DNA of 7,070 bases from an uncultured Lachnospiraceae bacterium (GTDB taxonomy: Bacteria > Bacillota > Clostridia > Lachnospirales > Lachnospiraceae). Below, one piece after another: positions 1 to 6,914 of the stretch (its first letter is position 1; every line of letters starts with the position of its first letter). Both the position numbers and the translations under genes were made by a program. The notes under the pieces were generated by a model. The model was not told the origin of the DNA. It saw nothing but the letters and a program-made list of their open reading frames with translations, and did not search any database. The DNA lies in contig CADCPL010000265.1 of NCBI GenBank assembly GCA_902803305.1, positions 1 to 7,070 of the forward strand, written 5' to 3'.

Positions 1-3000
1 GATCTCGCTGTCCGATACCACATAAGCAGCTATGTATTTTCCGCCCGATGTCTCATCATCAAATGCCTGTACGGTAACATCACTGATACCTTCAAACTCG
101 CGTATGACACCTTCTACTTCCGCAAGTTCGATACGGAATCCCCTGACTTTTACCTGACCGTCATTCCTGCCGATGAAATCTATCCCGCCGTCTCCGAGGC
201 GCCTTACTATATCTCCGGTCCTGAACACCCTGTCAAATCCGGGATCACTGCAGAAAGGATTCGGAATAAACACCTGCTCGGTCTTTTCGGGCAGATTAAG
301 ATATCCTCTGCCGACGCCGCGACCTGCGATCCAGAGTTCGCCCATCGCACCTGCAGGCAGTTCATGTCCCGAGCCGTCAACGACGTACAGCTTGTAATTT
401 GACAGCGGGGAACCGATGGGAACACGGTCATACAGCTTATCGACAAGGTATGTCGTTGTAAAGATGGTACACTCCGTCGGACCGTATCCGTTGGTGAATG
501 AAAATCCCTTGGGCGGCTTAAGCGGAACAAGCTTTTCTCCTCCCGCCGACAGATGCTTAAGACTCGTCGTTTCTATCTGAGTTGCGAACATGCGCCCTAT
601 CTGTGTTGTCATGAAGGAGTGAGTTACGCCGTTGTCTTCAAAGTAGCGGTTCATTATCTGAAGATCGAGTCTCATCTCTTCCGGAACAATACATACCGCT
701 GCCCCGGTAGTAAGCGCAGGATACAGATCCATCATATCCGCATCAAAACCGAAGCTCGCATATGCGGCTACTACCGACTCCTGCGTCAGATCATAGTGAC
801 GTCTGTACCAGTCACAGAAATTGACGAGGTTCCTGTGCGTAAGCATGACACCCTTCGGCTTACCCGTCGTTCCGGATGTATAGAGAAGGATGAACAGTCT
901 GTCAGAAGGATATTCCTTTTCAGCCGGAGCGCCCTTCGGAAGCGATCCGATGTCCTTAAGCAGCAACGTCGGAGCGTTCAGATCGGGGAGCAGATGTGTC
1001 AGGCTTTCATCTGCAATGAGCATTTTGGCCGACGCATCTTCCGTCATGTACTTCAGTCTTTCCGGCGGATATCCGGGATCGAGAGGCTGATATGCCGCAC
1101 CGGATTTCAGTACACCGAGAACGGTGATGACCATGTATTCATTACGAGGTATCAGAATGGACACGACATCCTCTGGCCCGAGCCCGAGCCCGGACGCATA
1201 GGCTGCTATCCTGTCGGAAAGATCATCAACTTCCCTGTAAGTCAGGTGTTTATCCTTGAAAATGACTGCCGTGCGGTCAGGATACTCGGCTGCTCTTCTC
1301 TTAAAGAGTGTCACGATATCCGTATCTTCAACCTCATGCTCGGTACGGTTAAATTCATTAAGGCTCTCTTTCATCTCCTTCGTAAGAAGTGATATATCAT
1401 CTATCTTTTCATTCTTAACAAGAGCCTTCATCAGAACTTCCATGCTGCCGAGCATCGAGAGGATATTCCATTCCTCGTAGTGTTCCGTCTCATATTCGCA
1501 TTCGATCCTGAACCCGCTTTCGGTATCGTAAACATAGAATGTCAGCGCTGCCTTTGATGCCATCTGCTGCTGAAGCGTGATCGGCTTGGCCGGCTTGCCT
1601 CCCACCGTATAGCTCGTACCGATAGATCCTTCGTATACGAACAGCAGATCCGAACGAACGCCGAAATTATGTGAGATCTCCGCGAACGAATATATGTCGT
1701 TCGACATACTGTCACCAAGCTGCCGTCCCATACGAAAGACAAAATCTTTTCCGAACTCGCCGGGCTGCGGATTGCAGACAACCGGGAGCGTATGAACGAA
1801 CATGCCGACTGATTCCGTAAGCCTCGTATCGTTTCTTCCGTTGTATACGGTCGTATATACACTGTCGGCGCGATTTAAGTACTTCGCGATCATAAGTCCG
1901 AATGCCGAATTCCACAGCGCATTGGCGGTCGTCTTTCCTTCGGCGAGGAACTTTTCGATCTCACCCCTATCAACCTTAATATCAACGGATAAAAGTCCTG
2001 TCTCTATAACCGCTTCATTCCTGTCACGCACCGGAACGCAGTCGGTATCTACGCCCTGAAGCAGCTTCTCATAGTATGCCCTGGCTTCTTCATAAGCGGG
2101 ACTGAGGCGGCGATGCTGTTCATCAAGTGCGGCCTCATATCCTGTAAAGGTTTCCTTCGCAAGTGTTTTTCCGTTATATGCATCTTCAAGATCTCTCATG
2201 AATACCCCGAGGGATTCACCGTCGAAGATCAGGTGATGTATATCAAAGAACAGATAAGACGATGGTTCGTCATGTATCAGAGATATCCTTGTAAGCGGCT
2301 CGGCGGTCACCCTGAACGAATGGATGAGTTCCGTAAATCCGTTGCGCATATTTTTCTTTTCGATCTCTTCTATCTCTATTTCCGCTTTGTCATCACGTAT
2401 CGCCGTTACTTCTCCGCTCGCAGATACACCAAGTCTTGCATGAAGGTACGGGTGTGCATCGATAACAGCCCTTATGGCGTCCTTAAGCTTGGCAAGATCC
2501 ACTGACGGATCGAGCTGCAGGAGCACCGGAAGGTTATAGGCCGTGGAACCGGGCTTGGCGATACACTCGACATAAATGCCCTGCTGTACGCTTGAAAGCG
2601 GATAACTCTTTTGGATCGCATAGGCCTGCTCCTGCACCGAGGAACTGAAGAACTCGGCGATATCTCTTACCGTATGCAGTGCCTTCATCTCACTGAACCT
2701 GACAGTCCTGTTAAACGCCTTCGACAGCAGAACGGTAAGCCTCATAGCTCCGATCGAGGAAAGTCCGGCGTATTCAAGATCCGTATTTACGCCGAGATCA
2801 GAGTGTCCGAGTGCTTCCACGGCGCACGCAAAAGCAGTCTCCTCAGCCTTGTTGGCCGGTTTTTCGTGATCTGCTTCCTTACGTTCGGGAAGAGGAAGCG
2901 CGCGCTTGTCAACCTTCTGATTCTGCGTAAGCGGGATCGCATCAAGCTGCATCGTAACCGAGGGAACAAGGTACGGCGGCTTTCTCTCTTTTATAAATTC

Positions 3001-5040
3001 ATTCAGCGAATCAACGTTCACCGTTTCGTTTGAAACAACATAGGCCGCCAGATATTTCATGCCGGTATTCTCATCGGCAAATGCCTGTACGGTCGCATCG
3101 GTGATGCCGGGATACTCACGTATCACCGATTCAACTTCGGAAAGCTCTATACGGAATCCGCGGACCTTGACCTGACTGTCGTTTCGCCCGATAAAATCAT
3201 AAGCACCGTCAGCCAGCATGCGAACAACGTCACCGGTACGGTAAGCTCTGCCATACCCTTCTTCGCTTGAAAACGGATTATCTATGAAGCATGCCGCGGT
3301 CTTCTCGGGAAGGTTCAGATATCCCGCAACAACTCTGGGTCCCGAAATAAGAAGCTCTCCGGGAGCGAAAACGGGAAGTCTGCGAAGATGCTCGTCAACC
3401 ACGTACAGCTTAACGTTTTCGAGTGCCTTACCGATGGGTACACGGTGATAGATCTTATCAACCGTCTGCATCGATGCCAGCACGGTACACTCCGAAGGAC
3501 CGTATGCATTGTGGAGTCTTACGTGAAGCTTATCAGGATCCACGGGAACAAGTGCTTCTCCGCCCGCCATAAGATCCTTCAGGCTCCCGCCCTCGTATGC
3601 GAGCGCAAACTGTCTGCAGACCTGCGTTGTCATAACGGCAAAAGCAATCTTGTTATCGTTAATGAATTCGATTATCGCTCCGAGATCGAGACGAAGCTCA
3701 TCGGGAATTATATACAGACATCCTCCGCATGTGAGCGCAGGATAGAGATCAAGCATGTGCGCATCAAAGCCGTAGCTTGCATATGCCAGATTGCGACAGC
3801 CGGCTTTCATACCAAAGTACCCCTGTGTCCACTCGGCGAGTTCGGATACATTGCTGTGCTTAACCATGACACCTTTGGGTTTTCCGGTCGTTCCGGAGGT
3901 ATACAGAAGCACTACAAGATCGTCCGGCAGGATTTCAATATCAAGAGGACCCGCCTCGGGAAGACCAAATATCTGATCGGTAAACAGAACCGGGCCCTTC
4001 CACTCGGTCAGCTTATCCCTGAGCGCTCTGTCTGCTATGACAAATGATGCGTTTGCATCTTCCGTCATGAAGGCCAGCCTTGCCTCAGGATAGTTGGGAT
4101 CGAGAGGCTGATAAGCCGCACCTGATTTCAGTACACCAAATGAAGCGATAGCCATGAACTCGTTTCTCGGTATCAGAACCGAAACAACACTGCCCTTTCC
4201 TATTCCCTGCTTATTAAGGTATGCTGCAACAGCATCGGTCAATCTGTCGATCTGATCATACGTATAGGTCTTTCCGCCGGCAACGACCGCAGGTGCATCA
4301 GCTGTATCTTTTGCACACCTTCGAAGGGCCGCCACAACATTCTCGCGCTTTCTGGGCACCTCGGTTTTGTTAAACTCATCCATGTGATCACATGAATCAC
4401 TTGAAACATATTCTATCTGACTTATCTGTGTCTTGGAGAGAAGTTCTCCGGCGATCATGACATATGTATCTGCAAGACTTGCGGCATACTCGCTGCTGTA
4501 AAAGCCTGTTTTGTGATCTATCGTAACGCGGTATGAACCGTCGCTTTTCTTTTCCAGGAACAAGCGCACGGAAGACTCGGGAGCCTGCCCTTCAAACAGC
4601 TTGACGCCCTGCGCTCCTTCGCTTATATAGCCGAATGCAAGTGTGGGCCTTATACCGAAATCATCCGTCAGCTGCAAAAAAGACTTTCCGGATTCTTTTT
4701 CGCTGTCCGTAAGCTGTGACCCGGTCTGTGTCAAGAGTTCATCAACCGTCATCGTATCGGAAAGGCTTAAATGAAACGGAAAAACCCGGTCTCCGCCTGT
4801 TGCAAACAGTACATCCTTCATTCCGGTAAAGAGTGAAGCCAGAAGCGAAAACGCTGCCGTAAAATATGCAGGAGCATCACAACCGGCACGCGCAAGCACC
4901 GACGTAAGCTTATCCGCATCAACCTCTAACTCTTTTACAAGCGTTGCCCGGTCGCTGCTCTCTTCAAAGCGATCGTGTTCCGGTTCGCAGTCCGGCTCAC
5001 ATCCCGAAAGAAGTGCTGCCCAATAAGAATTATCAGCCAT
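1..5040 (-). CDS. Nonribosomal peptide synthetase, N-terminal part (truncated C-A-T-C-A...), 3' end outside window
   Basis: This is a modular enzyme that activates amino acids as adenylates, loads them on phosphopantetheine arms and condenses them; it is probably cytosolic. The frame is open for 1680 codons with no stop before the window edge. Residues about 1-215 match only the C-terminal half of a condensation domain. A1 (about 224-720) has TSGTTGKPKG at 381-390, FDAHML from 425, NAYGPSE at 511-517, YRTGD at 600-604 and the A10 lysine K709. T1 (about 728-800) has GLSSIGAMRL with probable phosphopantetheine Ser762. The next C domain (about 812-1225) has SSVQQGIY, HHLIFDG at 935-941 and VGMFVHTLP at 1078-1086. 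A2 (from about 1231) has TSGTTGKPKG at 1388-1397, FDADMM from 1432, NGYGPTE at 1517-1523 and TGD at 1608-1610, and is cut before its A10 motif. The ATG at 5038-5040 has a strong SD and an in-frame TAA at 5056-5058 just upstream, so no longer start exists. The peptide product is unknown. Confidence 0.96.
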   Translation of the reverse strand, partial: MADNSYWAALLSGCEPDCEPEHDRFEESSDRATLVKELEVDADKLTSVLARAGCDAPAYFTAAFSLLASLFTGMKDVLFATGGDRVFPFHLSLSDTMTVDELLTQTGSQLTDSEKESGKSFLQLTDDFGIRPTLAFGYISEGAQGVKLFEGQAPESSVRLFLEKKSDGSYRVTIDHKTGFYSSEYAASLADTYVMIAGELLSKTQISQIEYVSSDSCDHMDEFNKTEVPRKRENVVAALRRCAKDTADAPAVVAGGKTYTYDQIDRLTDAVAAYLNKQGIGKGSVVSVLIPRNEFMAIASFGVLKSGAAYQPLDPNYPEARLAFMTEDANASFVIADRALRDKLTEWKGPVLFTDQIFGLPEAGPLDIEILPDDLVVLLYTSGTTGKPKGVMVKHSNVSELAEWTQGYFGMKAGCRNLAYASYGFDAHMLDLYPALTCGGCLYIIPDELRLDLGAIIEFINDNKIAFAVMTTQVCRQFALAYEGGSLKDLMAGGEALVPVDPDKLHVRLHNAYGPSECTVLASMQTVDKIYHRVPIGKALENVKLYVVDEHLRRLPVFAPGELLISGPRVVAGYLNLPEKTAACFIDNPFSSEEGYGRAYRTGDVVRMLADGAYDFIGRNDSQVKVRGFRIELSEVESVIREYPGITDATVQAFADENTGMKYLAAYVVSNETVNVDSLNEFIKERKPPYLVPSVTMQLDAIPLTQNQKVDKRALPLPERKEADHEKPANKAEETAFACAVEALGHSDLGVNTDLEYAGLSSIGAMRLTVLLSKAFNRTVRFSEMKALHTVRDIAEFFSSSVQEQAYAIQKSYPLSSVQQGIYVECIAKPGSTAYNLPVLLQLDPSVDLAKLKDAIRAVIDAHPYLHARLGVSASGEVTAIRDDKAEIEIEEIEKKNMRNGFTELIHSFRVTAEPLTRISLIHDEPSSYLFFDIHHLIFDGESLGVFMRDLEDAYNGKTLAKETFTGYEAALDEQHRRLSPAYEEARAYYEKLLQGVDTDCVPVRDRNEAVIETGLLSVDIKVDRGEIEKFLAEGKTTANALWNSAFGLMIAKYLNRADSVYTTVYNGRNDTRLTESVGMFVHTLPVVCNPQPGEFGKDFVFRMGRQLGDSMSNDIYSFAEISHNFGVRSDLLFVYEGSIGTSYTVGGKPAKPITLQQQMASKAALTFYVYDTESGFRIECEYETEHYEEWNILSMLGSMEVLMKALVKNEKIDDISLLTKEMKESLNEFNRTEHEVEDTDIVTLFKRRAAEYPDRTAVIFKDKHLTYREVDDLSDRIAAYASGLGLGPEDVVSILIPRNEYMVITVLGVLKSGAAYQPLDPGYPPERLKYMTEDASAKMLIADESLTHLLPDLNAPTLLLKDIGSLPKGAPAEKEYPSDRLFILLYTSGTTGKPKGVMLTHRNLVNFCDWYRRHYDLTQESVVAAYASFGFDADMMDLYPALTTGAAVCIVPEEMRLDLQIMNRYFEDNGVTHSFMTTQIGRMFATQIETTSLKHLSAGGEKLVPLKPPKGFSFTNGYGPTECTIFTTTYLVDKLYDRVPIGSPLSNYKLYVVDGSGHELPAGAMGELWIAGRGVGRGYLNLPEKTEQVFIPNPFCSDPGFDRVFRTGDIVRRLGDGGIDFIGRNDGQVKVRGFRIELAEVEGVIREFEGISDVTVQAFDDETSGGKYIAAYVVSDSEI
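1075..1116 (-). repeat. Copy 2 of duplicated adenylation-domain block (in A2)
   Basis: These 42 bases match 4096-4137 with two differences, at an offset of 3021 bp (1007 codons). They encode the LKSGAAYQPLDP stretch of A2. This is the most strongly conserved nucleotide block I found between the two modules and marks them as duplicates within the NRPS gene. Confidence 0.85.
4096..4137 (-). repeat. Copy 1 of duplicated adenylation-domain block (in A1)
   Basis: This is the partner of the block at 1075-1116. The same LKSGAAYQPLDP stretch of A1 is encoded, with 40 of 42 bases identical. Flanking A-domain sequence is clearly related but more diverged. Confidence 0.85.
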
Positions 5041-5046
5041 TTTCCA

Positions 5047-5053
5047 TCTCCTT
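5047..5053 (-). promoter_or_regulatory. Ribosome binding site of the NRPS gene
   Basis: On the minus strand the sequence reads AAGGAGA, 6 nt before the ATG at 5040. With the in-frame TAA at 5056-5058, this fixes the start codon. It also shows that the missing half of the first condensation domain is not encoded upstream in the same frame. Confidence 0.9.
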
Positions 5054-5074
5054 TTTTATGTGAATTTGTACAAT

Positions 5075-5103
5075 ATTTTAGCAAAAAAAGACGTTCTTTT
5101 CAA
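5075..5103 (-). promoter_or_regulatory. Sigma-A-type promoter of the NRPS gene
   Basis: On the minus strand, TTGAAA (5098-5103) is followed after exactly 17 bp by TAAAAT (5075-5080). TG lies one base before the -10, giving an extended TGCTAAAAT. Transcription would start near 5067-5069 and leave a leader of roughly 28 nt with the AAGGAGA site. The spacer holds an A/T tract. The element overlaps the region where the -35 of the divergent plus-strand promoter would lie. Confidence 0.72.
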
Positions 5104-5110
5104 TTTGACG

Positions 5111-5119
5111 TGCTATAAT
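5111..5119 (+). promoter_or_regulatory. Extended -10 promoter of the GGDEF-EAL gene
   Basis: TGCTATAAT is a perfect TGn plus TATAAT extended -10. No good -35 lies 16-18 bp upstream: the 17-bp position, 5091-5096, reads acgttc. Recognition would therefore rest on the extended -10, possibly with an activator. The start point would be near 5125-5127. Its upstream half coincides with the NRPS promoter on the other strand. Confidence 0.65.
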
Positions 5120-5130
5120 ATGTGCGGGGA

Positions 5131-5144
5131 GTCCTGAGAAGGAC
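5131..5144 (+). promoter_or_regulatory. Small hairpin containing the Shine-Dalgarno site of the GGDEF-EAL gene
   Basis: GTCCT (5131-5135), GAGA loop (5136-5139) and AGGAC (5140-5144) form a perfect 5-bp inverted repeat with a GNRA-type tetraloop. The SD AAGGA (5139-5143) lies almost wholly in the 3' arm, 7 nt before the ATG at 5151. If the stem forms in the mRNA it would partly hide the ribosome site. The repeat and the SD are directly visible; a regulatory effect is inferred, and five pairs make only a modest stem. Confidence 0.5.
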
Positions 5145-5150
5145 AGGCAT

Positions 5151-6875
5151 ATGAATAATAAGAAAAACAGTATTGAAGAAACCAGGATACTGGAAAAGAC
5201 GCTTGAGAGTCTCGAAGTACGAAGACAATCTCCCAAAGGCGTATATATTTTATTGCTTCTTCTGTATTTTGCTGCTGCTATGACCGTGAGCCTGACTGCA
5301 GGTTCGCAGAAAGAAATGATCATAGGCCATACCCCTGTTCCGATCTACACATTTGCAGGGACCTTTTCTTCTTTTTCCAATCTGTGCATAATCTTCCTTG
5401 TTATTTTCTGCGGAAAACTCGGATTTATAACATCTGTCATTATCATGACATTCCATATACCGATGATCCTGATGGGCATACTGGTCCGCAAAAACTATAC
5501 AAGTTTTCCCGGACTGCTCATTGATATACTTACGCTTATTGCCGTTATAGTCATCTACAGCAATATCAAAAAGCGCGAAGAATATCAGCTGAGAATGCGT
5601 GAGCAGGCAACAACCGATCCTCTGACGAAAATACCGAACGGGTTTGCCGGTACTGAACTCCTGAACAAGCTGATCAGACAAAACATACCGTTTGCCGCAG
5701 TTACAATAGATATTAATGATTTCAAGAGCATTAACGATACGATGGGCTTTGACATGGGCAACAAGGTTCTGGTCTGTATTGCCACGCGTATGAAAGAGAT
5801 TGCTGACAAAAGCCTTTCGGGAACGCTTGATTTTGTCTCACGCATAAACGGCGACGAATTCTCTCTGGTCGTCCGCAATTACCGGTCAGAGGAAGATGTT
5901 TTGAACACCATAAGAAAATATGAAGCTGCAATTACCGAAAAGATAAACATTGACGGATATGTTTTTTTCTTAAACGCAAGTTTCGGATATTCGTTCTTCC
6001 CGACGGATTCCTCCGAGCGGGATTCGCTTATCAACTCTTCGGTCGCAGCGATGAAAGAGGTCAAGCGCATCAACACAGGTGAACATATACTGCGATTTGC
6101 ATCCGAAATGAAGGCTAAGGATCATCTCGCCATAGACAACAGGGTGCGTGAAGCTCTTGAAAATGACACCGTCTTCTTCAATCTTCAACCCCAGTATGAC
6201 ATGTCTCACAAGCTTCGCGGATTTGAGGTTCTTGCCCGCATGAGGGACGAGGACAGCTCTCTCATAAGCCCGGCTGATTTTATTCCGGCCGCCGAAAGGC
6301 TCGGGCTGATCGATGCACTCGATCTTTCCGTGTATAAAAAGGCCGCATCATTCTTCGGCGAGATCCTTAAAAGAACCGATGCGGATATCATACTCAGCAT
6401 CAACGTATCGGTAAAACACATGATGAAAAGTGATTATATCGAGGAGATCCGCACTCTTCTGTCCGAGAACGACATTCCCGCCGAAAAGCTTGAGATCGAG
6501 GTCACGGAATCCATACTGATAGAATCTGCGGAAAAGGCATCCCGGATATTAAACGAACTTAAGGACATGGGCATACGGATCGCAATAGATGATTTCGGAA
6601 CCGGTTATTCTTCTCTGAGTTATCTGAACAGCTTCCCGTCGGATACGCTTAAGATAGACAAATCTTTTATCGATAAGATGTGTGAAAATGCCACATCTGA
6701 AAAATACGTCGAAGCCATCATATCACTGGCGCATGTTATGGACTTTGAAGTCGTGGCCGAGGGTGTCGAGGAAAACGAACAGCTGGAAATACTTCAAAGC
6801 ATAGGCTGCGACTATATCCAGGGCTTCATCTGGGGCCGTCCTCTGGATCCAAAAGACGCGGAAAATATGATATAA
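5151..6875 (+). CDS. Membrane-anchored GGDEF-EAL cyclic dinucleotide signalling protein, likely c-di-GMP phosphodiesterase
   Basis: The protein (574 aa) probably turns over a cyclic dinucleotide second messenger at the membrane. A charged N-terminus (1-29) precedes about four hydrophobic segments (roughly 30-50, 74-89, 91-111, 119-137), then a short charged linker. The GGDEF domain spans about 153-312 and the EAL domain about 322-574. The GGDEF signature is NGDEF (233-237). DINDFKSIND starts at D187, the usual GHxxGD reads GFDMGN (199-204), and no RxxD inhibitory site precedes the signature (GTLD instead). The EAL domain keeps its catalytic set: E359 (EVL in place of EAL), N418 (NVS), E450 (EVTES), D480 and D481 (DDFGTGYSS), K501, E537 (AEGVE) and Q557. 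Phosphodiesterase activity is therefore expected and cyclase activity is doubtful. The membrane part resembles no named sensor I can identify. The ATG has SD AAGGA 7 nt upstream. The gene is divergent from the NRPS across 110 bp. Confidence 0.95.
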   Translation: MNNKKNSIEETRILEKTLESLEVRRQSPKGVYILLLLLYFAAAMTVSLTAGSQKEMIIGHTPVPIYTFAGTFSSFSNLCIIFLVIFCGKLGFITSVIIMTFHIPMILMGILVRKNYTSFPGLLIDILTLIAVIVIYSNIKKREEYQLRMREQATTDPLTKIPNGFAGTELLNKLIRQNIPFAAVTIDINDFKSINDTMGFDMGNKVLVCIATRMKEIADKSLSGTLDFVSRINGDEFSLVVRNYRSEEDVLNTIRKYEAAITEKINIDGYVFFLNASFGYSFFPTDSSERDSLINSSVAAMKEVKRINTGEHILRFASEMKAKDHLAIDNRVREALENDTVFFNLQPQYDMSHKLRGFEVLARMRDEDSSLISPADFIPAAERLGLIDALDLSVYKKAASFFGEILKRTDADIILSINVSVKHMMKSDYIEEIRTLLSENDIPAEKLEIEVTESILIESAEKASRILNELKDMGIRIAIDDFGTGYSSLSYLNSFPSDTLKIDKSFIDKMCENATSEKYVEAIISLAHVMDFEVVAEGVEENEQLEILQSIGCDYIQGFIWGRPLDPKDAENMI

Positions 6876-6876
6876 T
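6868..6876 (+). promoter_or_regulatory. Putative extended -10 promoter overlapping the GGDEF-EAL stop codon
   Basis: TGATATAAT is again a TGn plus TATAAT element. It contains the TAA stop (6873-6875) of the upstream gene. No convincing -35 is seen at 16-18 bp; the 17-bp position reads tccaaa. A start near 6883-6884 would give a leader of about 30 nt carrying the AAAGGAG site of the next gene. The Met-Ile-stop codons ATGATATAA could produce this match by chance, so the call is moderate. Confidence 0.5.
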
Positions 6877-6898
6877 ATCTGTCAACATATAAAACCCG

Positions 6899-6905
6899 AA
6901 AGGAG
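6899..6905 (+). promoter_or_regulatory. Ribosome binding site of the secreted-protein gene
   Basis: AAAGGAG lies 9 nt before the ATG at 6915 and fixes the start of the last, partial gene. The gap between the preceding stop and this start is 39 bp. No terminator hairpin lies in it, so read-through from the GGDEF-EAL gene is possible. Confidence 0.85.
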
Positions 6906-6914
6906 AACAATTCC

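Noticed and set aside
553..1392. 279-codon open frame on the plus strand
   Set aside because: It is antisense to the NRPS C2/A2 region, where the minus frame has clear adenylation motifs. Its Arg/His/Ile-rich translation matches no family I know.
2113..3033. Two plus-strand open frames (130 and 140 codons)
   Set aside because: Both are antisense to the C2 and T1 domains, including HHLIFDG and the Ser762 motif; no independent coding evidence.
3388..4047. 219-codon open frame on the plus strand
   Set aside because: It is antisense to A1. Its weak likeness to the 553-1392 frame comes from the A1/A2 duplication on the other strand.
5052..5057. Run of T residues as a terminator
   Set aside because: No GC-rich hairpin precedes it on either strand; on the minus strand it is the A-rich lead into the NRPS ribosome site.
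5105..5119. TTGACG as a -35 for TATAAT
   Set aside because: The gap to TATAAT is only 3 bp, far from the 16-18 needed; the match to a -35 is coincidental.
5078..5323. 81-codon minus-strand frame crossing the intergenic region
   Set aside because: It overlaps the start and first membrane segment of the GGDEF-EAL gene and the divergent promoters; a hydrophobic shadow of the real gene.
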